From contig CAJTRW010000038.1 in the NCBI GenBank assembly GCA_910578765.1, positions 1-12,955 on the forward strand: a stretch of DNA of 12,955 nucleotides, given 5' to 3'. Position numbers and translations under genes: made by a program. Below the pieces are notes generated by a model. It had not been told where the DNA came from, did not search any database, and worked only from the letters and a program-made list of their open reading frames with translations. This DNA is from an uncultured Christensenella sp. Its GTDB lineage: Bacteria > Bacillota > Clostridia > Christensenellales > Borkfalkiaceae. Shown in pieces: positions 6,324 to 12,930 of this stretch (its first letter is position 1; each line of letters begins with the position of its first letter).

Positions 6324-6352
6324 ATTTTATCAGAACGCCGCAAAAAAGTCAA
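6324..6352 (-). promoter_or_regulatory. Sigma-A promoter of the 68-codon gene
   Basis: Minus-strand TTGACT (6352-6347), a 17-bp spacer and TAAAAT (6329-6324) predict a start near 6317, about 14 nt before the ATG. Confidence 0.75.
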
Positions 6353-6364
6353 CGCGGCTTGTAC

Positions 6365-6394
6365 CGCTTTTTTAGCGCAGTTGACAAAAAAGCG
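6365..6394. repeat. 9-bp inverted repeat around the -35 box of the 162-codon gene
   Basis: CGCTTTTTT (6365-6373) and AAAAAAGCG (6386-6394) form a perfect inverted repeat with a 12-bp spacer. The right arm overlaps the last base of the -35 box, placing it as a possible operator between two divergent promoters. The T/A runs make chance more likely than for mixed sequence. Confidence 0.35.
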
Positions 6395-6409
6395 CAGACG
6401 GTGTATAAT
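6381..6409 (+). promoter_or_regulatory. Perfect consensus sigma-A promoter of the 162-codon gene
   Basis: TTGACA (6381-6386), exactly 17 bp, and TATAAT (6404-6409). The start is predicted near 6416, giving a leader of about 24 nt that includes AAGGAG (6426-6431). It is the best-matching promoter in the window, which implies high basal strength unless it is repressed. Confidence 0.93.
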
Positions 6410-6439
6410 TTCATTCAGTTATAATAAGGAGAAAACGTT

Positions 6440-6928
6440 ATGGAACAGCAATCACCCGCGGGTTACGCCGCGCTTATGAATCTTAACGAAAAAATAACCG
6501 CGCTTATCGGCACGGTCAGACTGTACAAGGACAATAAAAAAGCGCTTAAATTTTGCGCCAAGCTTGTCAAAGCCGATAAAAACTTTGTAAAACAGTCGTC
6601 TTTGCCCGTTTCCGACTCTGCCGGACGGGAAATTCTTTGGAGATATGACGAGCTGTCTACCGCAGTCAAAAATCTTGCCTCCGGCAATTCGGAAGTTGCG
6701 AGAAAAGCCTCCTGCGACATAGACTCCATTGCGGTGCGGACGGAACAGGAAATCGAAAACATCCGCGAAAATCTGCACCCAGTAAAGACAAACGCGCAGA
6801 AGCTTACGGAAGCCGTGACCGACGTTGCGCAGAAGCTGAAGCAGTCCGTCGGCAAAGCGGTAAGCGAAAAGGTCGACCAAATCAAAAAGAAAATCGCCGA
6901 AAGCGCCGCAGCTGCGGTAGAAGAATAA
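6440..6928 (+). CDS. Hypothetical helical protein, 162 residues
   Basis: I do not recognise a family. The protein is almost wholly helical by composition, rich in Ala, Lys and Glu, with no signal peptide, membrane segment or Gly/Pro-rich linker except around residues 54-61. Residues about 90-156 (RKASCDIDSIAVRTEQEIEN onward to KVDQIKKKIAESAAAA) show heptad-like spacing and may form an amphipathic or coiled-coil helix, reminiscent in general build of phasin-like or stress proteins; this is only a resemblance. It has a perfect consensus promoter, AAGGAG 8 bp before the ATG and its own terminator, so it is a strongly expressed single gene. Its partner is unknown; the divergent 68-codon gene is the only linked candidate. 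Confidence 0.82.
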   Translation: MEQQSPAGYAALMNLNEKITALIGTVRLYKDNKKALKFCAKLVKADKNFVKQSSLPVSDSAGREILWRYDELSTAVKNLASGNSEVARKASCDIDSIAVRTEQEIENIRENLHPVKTNAQKLTEAVTDVAQKLKQSVGKAVSEKVDQIKKKIAESAAAAVEE

Positions 6929-6944
6929 ATCTAAACCGAATAAG

Positions 6945-6976
6945 AAAAGCAAGGACTGTTTTAGATCCTTGCTTTT
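6945..6976 (+). terminator. Terminator of the 162-codon gene
   Basis: An 11-bp perfect stem AAAAGCAAGGA / TCCTTGCTTTT (6945-6955, 6966-6976) with a 10-nt loop. The 3' arm ends in TTTT and is followed by ATCTTT. The A and T runs at its ends let it act on both strands, so it may also stop the convergent lipoprotein transcript that ends at 7024. Confidence 0.8.
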
Positions 6977-7023
6977 ATCTTTATGAAATACACCGTAAAG
7001 CCGCGCTTATTTTATACTTTGTT

Positions 7024-8199
7024 TTATCCTTTGACCTTTTTTGCCTGTTCGAGCATGGCAATGTTGTCGGTCATGTCGCAGTCGTCCGCGGAATAGCTGT
7101 AATAATAAGTTATCTGCGAGTCCGCCGTGCCGTTGAAGCCGTGCGTTTTGCCGCGCCATCTTTCTATTATGGTATTACTGCGGAAAAGTCCGTTTTTCCA
7201 GACGCGGAAAATAATTCTCAGTCCCGTGTCCACGGCTATACCGAAGGAATCCTCCTCAACGTTGCCCTTTTTCCAGTAGCAGTTGCCGCTTGTGTCGTTG
7301 GCGTGGGTAAGCATTTTGACGGAAGCTTCGTCCTTGTTTGCAACGTCGGTGTTTATCGTCATCATGATATTTATGCAGTTTTCGTCCTCGGTTATGCTGG
7401 CAAACTGAATTATATTATCCGCGAGAATATTTATATTGCCGCGTATAGTCGGGTCGCTGTTGCCCGCCTGCGCGTTTATATCCGCCAAAATATTTTCGGG
7501 TGCGACAAAGTCGCTTTTACGCATAACTACGTCGGGTTTACCCCAGTCGTCGCCCGTGCGCCATTCGCATTTCAACATCTGCGTTTCAAGCACGTCGTGC
7601 CAGTCGCCGAACTGTATGTCGTTCCCCTCGAAGCGGTACAAAAGGTCGGTTTTGTCGGTAAATCTGAGTCTGGCGCTTTCGAAAAGACCTTTGAAGGTGT
7701 CTATTATTCCGCTGGAGCTTACAACCTTTCTCAACGTATAGTGATAGCGGTAACCGCAGGTAACTTCGGGCTGTTCGTTTATGCGGAGATAATACTCCTG
7801 CCTTCTTGCCACGGCTTTACCGTTCGAGCCGAGGTCGGTGGTTCCCTCCATGTCACTGAAAAATACGTATCTGTCAAGCGTCCTCTCGTTATAGCAGGCA
7901 TAAGCGTAAAGCTTTGCGGCGGCGGGAATTGCCGCGGCGATAACCTCGTCGCGCAGAATATCTATTTCTCCTTCGGCGTCCCTGTAACTGCCCGCTACGG
8001 CTTTATAATCGTTATAAGCCTGAACGGAATACTGCTCGTAATCGGCGGTGACGGCGGGAAAAACGTCTATATCCTGCATAATAGACTTATTTTCCATATT
8101 CACCTTTTTGCCTTTACAGCTTTTACAGCCCGCAAACAGTCCGCATGCCAGTACGGCGGGCGCAACTATGAGAGATATAATTTTTACCGCTTTTTTCAT
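7024..8199 (-). CDS. Putative lipoprotein of unknown function, 391 residues
   Basis: An exported protein with no recognised domain. A type II signal peptide is visible: MKKAVK, a hydrophobic core (7-23) and a cleavage/lipidation site FAGC with Cys25, followed by a short charged linker. The rest is mixed alpha/beta with many aromatic residues, for example YVFFSDMEG, FEGNDIQFGDWHDV, a WRTGDDWGKPDVV segment and ITYYYSYSADD near the end. It could be a beta-rich substrate- or surface-binding protein. An upstream ATG at 8253 is in frame, but it lies inside the promoter spacer (upstream of the -10 box) and gives a poor signal peptide, so 8199 is the start. The ribosome binding site is weak (AAGG 12 bp upstream). 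It is a single gene with its own promoter. No function is proposed. Confidence 0.82.
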   Translation of the reverse strand: MKKAVKIISLIVAPAVLACGLFAGCKSCKGKKVNMENKSIMQDIDVFPAVTADYEQYSVQAYNDYKAVAGSYRDAEGEIDILRDEVIAAAIPAAAKLYAYACYNERTLDRYVFFSDMEGTTDLGSNGKAVARRQEYYLRINEQPEVTCGYRYHYTLRKVVSSSGIIDTFKGLFESARLRFTDKTDLLYRFEGNDIQFGDWHDVLETQMLKCEWRTGDDWGKPDVVMRKSDFVAPENILADINAQAGNSDPTIRGNINILADNIIQFASITEDENCINIMMTINTDVANKDEASVKMLTHANDTSGNCYWKKGNVEEDSFGIAVDTGLRIIFRVWKNGLFRSNTIIERWRGKTHGFNGTADSQITYYYSYSADDCDMTDNIAMLEQAKKVKG

Positions 8200-8231
8200 T
8201 TTTTTCTTGAACCTTATCCGATAATAAACTA

Positions 8232-8260
8232 AGTATAACACAACAAATTGCAAATAGCAA
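8232..8260 (-). promoter_or_regulatory. Promoter of the orphan lipoprotein gene
   Basis: Minus-strand TTGCTA (8260-8255), a 17-bp spacer and TATACT (8237-8232) predict a start near 8225, about 26 nt before the ATG at 8199. This promoter rules out the longer in-frame start at 8253. Confidence 0.7.
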
Positions 8261-8265
8261 CCAAA

Positions 8266-8283
8266 TTATGACAATTGTAATAA
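8266..8283. promoter_or_regulatory. 18-bp near-perfect palindrome, candidate operator
   Basis: TTATGACAATTGTAATAA is self-complementary except for one symmetric mismatch pair. It has no loop, so a DNA-bound dimer is a better explanation than an RNA hairpin. It sits 5 bp upstream of the lipoprotein gene's -35 box and 17 bp after the DUF89 gene's stop, the usual position for an activator or repressor site. The binding protein is unknown. Confidence 0.45.
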
Positions 8284-8299
8284 AAAGATATGACAGATT

Positions 8300-9169
8300 T
8301 TAAATCGACTTTTCCTCGGTAAAAACCGACGACCAAAGCGGCGCGCCGAACCTTTTTGCAATGTGCGCGCACTTACAGGTAAACGCGTAAAAAATACCGT
8401 AGCCGGAGCCGTACAGCGTTTCCAGATTGCCGAGCCCCTTTGAAATAACCACGTCGCTTTTAAGTAAATTTATAACTTCGGGCGAAGCTTCCTTTAAATA
8501 CGTGCCGGGGACGTCCGTCCCGTTTGAGACAACTTCGGCAAAGTCGTAAAGTTTTATCTGCGCCGCGTCCTCAACAGTCACGTCGTTTATTATTGCCCCG
8601 CCGCGCACTATCGAAACGACTTTTATATGTTTATACAGTTTTTTTATTACACGGATAAGAATTTTATCCAGCACGATTTCTCCGCAATTGTCGTGCAGAA
8701 AGCAAAGCTTCCGCGCCCGCGCAAGCTTCTCTTTAAAGCTTGCGTAAACTTCGCCGTCCACAAAAACTTCCTCCGCGGCGGAAACGACGCGCTGCACGGC
8801 GTCCTCCTTCAAATCCGACAGACGCGCAAAATCTATGTAATTTGCCGCCATGGAATATTTCAAAGCCTCGCGCAAGGGCTCGCGCGAAGATATTATTTTG
8901 CCGTATAGCCTGTCCTCGAGCGTGCACAGCGCGCAATTGAAAAGCCGCTTTTCGCGCGAGTAGTCAATGCCGCGTCCGAAAATTTTACAGTGCAGATTGT
9001 TAATGTCGCGCATTAAAAGGGGCGCGCAGTAGTCCGCGGGCGGATTGGCGCAAAGCGACTTTACCCCTGCTTTGAAAAGAGCAAGCTTGCTTTCGTCGTT
9101 TTGGTCTTTTTCAACCTTTTTCATCTGACTGTTATAAAGGCAGTCTTTACATTCTTCGTCAAGTACCAT
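8300..9169 (-). CDS. DUF89 family protein, metal-dependent phosphatase-like
   Basis: Member of the DUF89/ARMT1-like fold. Family members tested elsewhere are Mn/Ni/Co-dependent phosphatases acting on damaged or surplus phosphometabolites (known for the family, not shown here). The 289 residues match the archaeal/bacterial subgroup. An N-terminal ECKDC (Cys7, Cys10) precedes a helical domain. The catalytic part shows LHDNCGEIVLDK (D160, N161, E164), SIVRGGAIINDVTVEDA (N195, D196), VSNGTDVPGT (215-223) and VISKGLGNLETLYG (K244, N248), the metal- and phosphate-binding pattern of the family. No clear promoter is seen in the 74 bp upstream, and the ribosome binding site is weak (AAGG about 13 bp before the ATG). 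Expression may depend on read-through from the pectinesterase gene. Confidence 0.9.
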   Translation of the reverse strand: MVLDEECKDCLYNSQMKKVEKDQNDESKLALFKAGVKSLCANPPADYCAPLLMRDINNLHCKIFGRGIDYSREKRLFNCALCTLEDRLYGKIISSREPLREALKYSMAANYIDFARLSDLKEDAVQRVVSAAEEVFVDGEVYASFKEKLARARKLCFLHDNCGEIVLDKILIRVIKKLYKHIKVVSIVRGGAIINDVTVEDAAQIKLYDFAEVVSNGTDVPGTYLKEASPEVINLLKSDVVISKGLGNLETLYGSGYGIFYAFTCKCAHIAKRFGAPLWSSVFTEEKSI

Positions 9170-9194
9170 ACAACCATTCTACCTTAAAAGCGTC

Positions 9195-9222
9195 AAAACG
9201 GCAACCCGAAGGCTGCCGTTTT
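9195..9222 (-). terminator. Terminator of the pectinesterase gene, UUCG tetraloop
   Basis: On the minus strand AAAACGGCAGCC pairs with GGTTGCCGTTTT (one G-U wobble) around a TTCG loop, giving the extra-stable C(UUCG)G tetraloop. It lies 21 bp past the stop at 9244. On the plus strand the wobble becomes an A-C mismatch, so the hairpin was shaped for the minus strand. Its T tract is only four bases, so some read-through into the DUF89 gene is likely. Confidence 0.8.
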
Positions 9223-9243
9223 TTATCTTTGGTGTTTTTTTCT

Positions 9244-12200
9244 TTACGCGTTTATAATTACCGTCATCGTCGAAGGATAACTGTTGCATGTAAGCGTAAC
9301 AACCGCGTAGGTGTCCGCGCCTATCGTTTCCATTTCGATAGTAAACGTCGGTTCCCAAATCGAGCCTGCATTCGCAGTGAAGCTTATACCGACCTGTTCC
9401 TTAGTCGTGCCTGCGTTTACCTTAAACTTAAGCTTAACGCCCGCATTGACCTGAACGTCTTTTCTATCAGGTCTGGGTGCGAATTTTGCACCGCTTTCCG
9501 TTGCGTCTACTATTATGCCGCGGTAAGTTGCAGTGTTACCCTGTACCGTACCTGTGGTGAACTCATACAGATTGACCGTGCCGCCTGCGCTGAGGTCTAT
9601 ATCGCCGGCAACTTCCCATTCCGCAACAAGCGTAAACGCTTCTGTTACGTTCTGTGTGAAATCGTAATCGGCGCCGTTAACTTTCCAACCGACAAATTTA
9701 TATCCGTCGCGGACGGGGTCTGCCGGCTTTGCCAAAGGCGAGCCGACAACCGCGGTCAAAGTCGCGTTCGGCGTTGCTCCGTCGTTATAATCTACCGTTA
9801 TATCCACTGTCTGCGTATCTTCGGGCGTTTTGGAAGTATCTATAACAATGCTTCCGATATAGTCGCCGTAAGTACCGGTAATTGACGTGAATCTGATTGT
9901 AGCCTTGCCCGCGCTATAAATTATTACGTAATCCGACGCAGGCAACTGATAGCCCGCAATAAGCGAAACTTCGCCGACGACGTTTACGGTTATTACCGTA
10001 TCAAGCCCGACTTTAACGCCGTTTTCGGGTTTAGCTGTTTCGAATACCGCCGTACCCTCCCAGCTGAGCGTTTCCGCATGCTTTTCGTTAATAGCCGCAA
10101 GGCAGTTGCCGTTGGGAAGAGTTTCGTCCTTTAAGCTTACGGTGACTGTGGGATCTTCGGGAATTTCGCCTTCATCGAGTCCCGCAAGAATTCTGAGCGT
10201 GGACAGCGCAGTATCGCAATCGAACACCGTCGTATAAGACTGCTTGCCGTTTGCCGTGCCGAAGACGTTCGTCTTTGTATAATTTGCCGCCTGAGCCGCG
10301 TCAAGTACTTTTCCGCCCGTAACCGCCGTAGTAATTGCGCCCGCACCGGTAGAACCGTACTCGCAGAAGTCTGCATTTGTAGGGCTGACGCCGCTCATTT
10401 CACTCCAACGGTGGTCTTTACCCTCCGCGTCGCTTGCAAGCGTGGAATAAGCCGCACTGAACGAGCAACCTATATATGCGACGGTTGCCTTTGCGCCCCA
10501 AGGTCTGCCGAGCGACATTGCGCCGTCCTTAACCTTACCGTCGTCGGTAAATTCGCAATTGTTGAAAACGTAACCGTAATCGGGTTTGCTTGCGTCAACG
10601 TGCTTTGCCGCCGTAACGTAGCCGTTTTGCTCCTTGCCCTTTTCGCCGTCGGCAACTGCGGTTCTGTTTATTGCAACCACTTTGCACTCGTCGAAATAAG
10701 CGAGCGATGTTTCACCGCCGAATATGAAGTCAACGTTTCCGTCAATTTGCGACTGGTAATAATACGACCTGCCGCTCTTCATATACAGCGTATCCTGATT
10801 ACCGTAAAGGTGGCACTTGAAAAGAACCGCTCCGTCAGTGTCAAGCGTTAAAGCCAGTCCCTGCGCCGCTTGGTTGCCGGAATATTTGTTTGCATTGTTA
10901 ATATAGTCGAAATCGTTGCGTATAGCAAGATTGTAAGCCTTGAAATTTGTGCCCGTAACGTGAAGCGTTGCGCAGTCCAATCCCCAGAGGGAACCGCTTA
11001 AAGCGTCCGCGTCGCCCTCGACAAGCGAATACGTAAGTATTGTGTCGTCGATATTTTCGCCGCCGCCCACAAGCGTTACATTGTCGATGTCAAGCCATAC
11101 CTTTTCGGTATATGTGCCTGCCTGAAGCTTTATCACCTTATTTACCTTGCTTTCGTAATTGCAAGCTTTAAGGTACTGAACGGCTTGGGTAAGCGTTTTA
11201 AAGTCGCCCGTTTCACCGACGGTCACTTCAACCTTATTGTCGGCAACGGTTTTCTTTGACTTAACAGCTACTTTATAAGAACCGTTAAGCGTCTTACCGT
11301 CCGTTGTATAGTCAGTTTTTACGCTGTAATTAACTGTCTTTTCACCTTCCGAAGAAACGTCGGGAAGGGTTACCTCTAAGGCGGAAGCGGGAAGATTGAA
11401 CGTACACGAACGTCCCTCGACAGTACCCTTTCCTTTTACGGTAAGATAATCCGCAGTTACGGCTGTGCCTGTAACGGTTGCCTGTTGAAGCGTAACCTGC
11501 TTTTTATTCAAATAGCCTATCGTATGCATCTCTATACTGTCGATTGTATAGACGTATACGTCGTAAGTATCGGTAAAGTTTTCGTTCGCTTTGTATTTTA
11601 CCGTAACGGTATATTTGCCCGCCGTATTTTTATCAACACTTTGCGTTACGGTGTAATCCGACGCCGACAAAGTATCCTTTCTGCCGTTTTCGTAATTCAA
11701 AATTACCGTAAGACCGGCTGCGGAGAAGTCCTCGCCTTTAAGGAAGTCTACCTTGCTCGCCGTTACGGAAATTCCCGCGGCTTCGGACTTTTCAAGCTTC
11801 TCGGATATGCTCAATTCGGAAATTCTTACCGACGTACCCGAAACTAATGTATAAACGCCCGCGGGCAGATTTTCAACGGCAATGGATATAGGCGTACCGT
11901 TGCCGGTAGAAGTTGCCTTGCCCCATTCTTTACCGCTTGCGTCTTTCAAAACTATGTCGCCCGCCGTACCGGAAGCGCCCTGACCTACTATTTTTATACT
12001 GTTTTCAATGCCGCCAAGCGTAATTCTTATATCTCTCTTTTGCGTGTTTATGCAGCTTTTACCGGGCTCGAACCTGCCGCCTTCGGAAAAGTAAAATTTT
12101 CCGCCGTAGGTATAGCCTCCGCTCCCTACGGTTTGGTTTGCCGTAGTTTCAGCGCCTGCAAGCTCGTTTGCCGCCGCTTTAAAGTCGACGGAAGTTTTTA

Positions 12201-12531
12201 TTATGTCATATTCATCGCCCTGCTGAACGGTTGCGCCGCAGTTGTCACACTTGCCGTCCGCCCCGTCTGCCTGAGTAGCGTTGTTCTTTAAATCCACATG
12301 CGCTTGCGAAGGTTTTACCTTTGCGTCGCACTCACCGTCGGCATTACATTCCTGATGGCAATTTTTACCGTCTTCATCGTCCACCCAGGTATAGTTATGC
12401 GTATGGGCGCTACCGTCGCCGCCGGGTTTTTTGGTCGTCTCCTTGCATGCCGACGACGTTATGACAGCGGTAGCCATAGAAGCGCATACAACCGTACTTA
12501 AAAGAGTTTTAATCCACTTACTATTTTTCAT
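9244..12531 (-). CDS. Secreted multidomain pectin methylesterase (CE8)
   Basis: De-esterifies methylated homogalacturonan outside the cell, exposing pectin to lyases and polygalacturonases. The order in the 1095 residues is: signal peptide (1-28) with a possible lipidated Cys29 (SSAC, an atypical lipobox); a Cys-rich segment with DGKCDNCG (43-103); a beta-rich, carbohydrate-binding-like module (about 107-245); a bacterial Ig-like domain (about 254-328); a beta-rich segment (330-428); the CE8 catalytic beta-helix (about 434-760); a second binding-like module (790-905); an InlB/Listeria-Bacteroides repeat (about 908-973, with GYKFVGWKVNG); and a C-terminal binding-like module (977-1095). Catalytic residues are all present: Q557, Q579 and D580 in GNQDTLY, D601 in DGNVDFIFG, R676 and W678 in LGRPWG. 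CGGAG lies 6 bp before the ATG. No LPXTG anchor is seen. Confidence 0.93.
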   Translation of the reverse strand: MKNSKWIKTLLSTVVCASMATAVITSSACKETTKKPGGDGSAHTHNYTWVDDEDGKNCHQECNADGECDAKVKPSQAHVDLKNNATQADGADGKCDNCGATVQQGDEYDIIKTSVDFKAAANELAGAETTANQTVGSGGYTYGGKFYFSEGGRFEPGKSCINTQKRDIRITLGGIENSIKIVGQGASGTAGDIVLKDASGKEWGKATSTGNGTPISIAVENLPAGVYTLVSGTSVRISELSISEKLEKSEAAGISVTASKVDFLKGEDFSAAGLTVILNYENGRKDTLSASDYTVTQSVDKNTAGKYTVTVKYKANENFTDTYDVYVYTIDSIEMHTIGYLNKKQVTLQQATVTGTAVTADYLTVKGKGTVEGRSCTFNLPASALEVTLPDVSSEGEKTVNYSVKTDYTTDGKTLNGSYKVAVKSKKTVADNKVEVTVGETGDFKTLTQAVQYLKACNYESKVNKVIKLQAGTYTEKVWLDIDNVTLVGGGENIDDTILTYSLVEGDADALSGSLWGLDCATLHVTGTNFKAYNLAIRNDFDYINNANKYSGNQAAQGLALTLDTDGAVLFKCHLYGNQDTLYMKSGRSYYYQSQIDGNVDFIFGGETSLAYFDECKVVAINRTAVADGEKGKEQNGYVTAAKHVDASKPDYGYVFNNCEFTDDGKVKDGAMSLGRPWGAKATVAYIGCSFSAAYSTLASDAEGKDHRWSEMSGVSPTNADFCEYGSTGAGAITTAVTGGKVLDAAQAANYTKTNVFGTANGKQSYTTVFDCDTALSTLRILAGLDEGEIPEDPTVTVSLKDETLPNGNCLAAINEKHAETLSWEGTAVFETAKPENGVKVGLDTVITVNVVGEVSLIAGYQLPASDYVIIYSAGKATIRFTSITGTYGDYIGSIVIDTSKTPEDTQTVDITVDYNDGATPNATLTAVVGSPLAKPADPVRDGYKFVGWKVNGADYDFTQNVTEAFTLVAEWEVAGDIDLSAGGTVNLYEFTTGTVQGNTATYRGIIVDATESGAKFAPRPDRKDVQVNAGVKLKFKVNAGTTKEQVGISFTANAGSIWEPTFTIEMETIGADTYAVVTLTCNSYPSTMTVIINA

Positions 12532-12568
12532 CTCTTTCTCCGTTTTTTTATACGCAATTAGATGTTTT

Positions 12569-12591
12569 TAAAGGGAAGGTACTTCCCTTTA
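12569..12591 (-). promoter_or_regulatory. Leader hairpin 2 of the pectinesterase mRNA
   Basis: A perfect 10-bp stem TAAAGGGAAG / CTTCCCTTTA with a 3-nt loop, 38 nt upstream of the ATG and one base from hairpin 1. The arms contain a purine-rich AAGGGAAG and its complement. It has no following T run, so it does not look like a terminator. Confidence 0.6.
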
Positions 12592-12592
12592 C

Positions 12593-12615
12593 CGGTGATA
12601 TTGAAAATATCACCG
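12593..12615 (-). promoter_or_regulatory. Leader hairpin 1 of the pectinesterase mRNA
   Basis: A perfect 10-bp stem CGGTGATATT / AATATCACCG with a 3-nt loop, about 20 nt after the predicted transcription start. As DNA it is also a near-perfect dyad and could bind a regulator. With hairpin 2 it could protect the 5' end of the mRNA or be a protein-binding leader. It matches no riboswitch class I know. Confidence 0.6.
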
Positions 12616-12642
12616 CGATTGTGCGTATTTAATTATATGTAT

Positions 12643-12671
12643 ATTATATTATCATTTTTTTCAAAACACAA
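12643..12671 (-). promoter_or_regulatory. Promoter of the pectinesterase gene
   Basis: Minus-strand TTGTGT (12671-12666), 17 bp and a perfect TATAAT (12648-12643) predict a start near 12636 and a leader of about 105 nt. The -35 box is weak, so an activator may be needed. A second TATAAT-like hexamer (12637-12632) lacks a suitable -35 box. Confidence 0.6.
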
Positions 12672-12807
12672 GGCAATTTTGGTAATTAATTTCATTTTTT
12701 TAATAATTTTTTCAGAAATTTTTACCATTTGCAAACACATTTAATAAATACCGTTTTTTACGGTTCACCGTCGGCTTCTTTTTTAGTATTATTTTGGTGA
12801 TAACAGC
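12672..12807. other. AT-rich intergenic stretch, no gene seen
   Basis: Together with the leader to its left and the hairpins to its right, this belongs to a gap of more than 400 bp (12532-12955) without a recognisable gene. It is rich in T and A runs and contains only a weak 5-bp hairpin near 12750-12764. I see no ribosome binding site, promoter on the plus strand, or conserved motif. Confidence 0.5.
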
Positions 12808-12845
12808 AAAAAAAGCGTCTGTTTTCAAAAAGAAAACAGACTTTT
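12808..12845 (-). terminator. Bidirectional terminator near the right edge
   Basis: A perfect 10-bp stem GTCTGTTTTC / GAAAACAGAC (12817-12826, 12832-12841) with a 5-A loop. On the minus strand it is followed by GC and seven T (12814-12808); on the plus strand by four T. It best fits the end of a leftward transcript from beyond the right edge. Confidence 0.75.
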
Positions 12846-12906
12846 ATATCAATACTAATTCGCAATTATGCCCCGAAACGTAATAAAACTCATAATAAAC
12901 AAAACA

Positions 12907-12930
12907 AAACCACTAGTAAACTAGTGGTTT
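12907..12930 (-). repeat. Palindromic hairpin AAACCACTAG / CTAGTGGTTT
   Basis: A perfect 10-bp stem with a 4-nt loop. On the minus strand it is followed by TGTTTTGTTT, so it could be another terminator. One minus-strand frame from the edge reaches a TAG within its 3' arm on this strand. The motif and the following short CCCT-AGA-AGGG hairpin (12938-12948) also resemble the subterminal hairpins of IS200/IS605-type elements. No transposase is visible, so neither reading is settled. Confidence 0.5.

Noticed and set aside
6452..6952. Minus-strand frames of 166 and 140 codons opposite the 162-codon gene
   Set aside because: The plus-strand gene has a perfect promoter, ribosome binding site and terminator. 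The minus frames have none and run through the terminator or stop inside it.
7141..8232. A 363-codon open frame on the plus strand opposite the lipoprotein gene
   Set aside because: No ribosome binding site or promoter and no coherent domain. The minus-strand frame has a signal peptide, promoter and binding site. Long antisense frames arise here from the codon bias of the true genes.
8200..8253. An upstream in-frame ATG at 8253 for the lipoprotein gene
   Set aside because: It lies upstream of the -10 box, within the promoter spacer, and would add a non-signal-like N-terminus before the MKK signal peptide.
12562..12744. A 60-codon plus-strand frame in the pectinesterase leader/promoter region
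   Set aside because: It runs across the two hairpins and the promoter, is AT-driven and hydrophobic, and has no ribosome binding site.
12750..12764. Small hairpin ACCGT/ACGGT
   Set aside because: The stem is only 5 bp with a poly-T loop; this is expected by chance in such AT-rich DNA.
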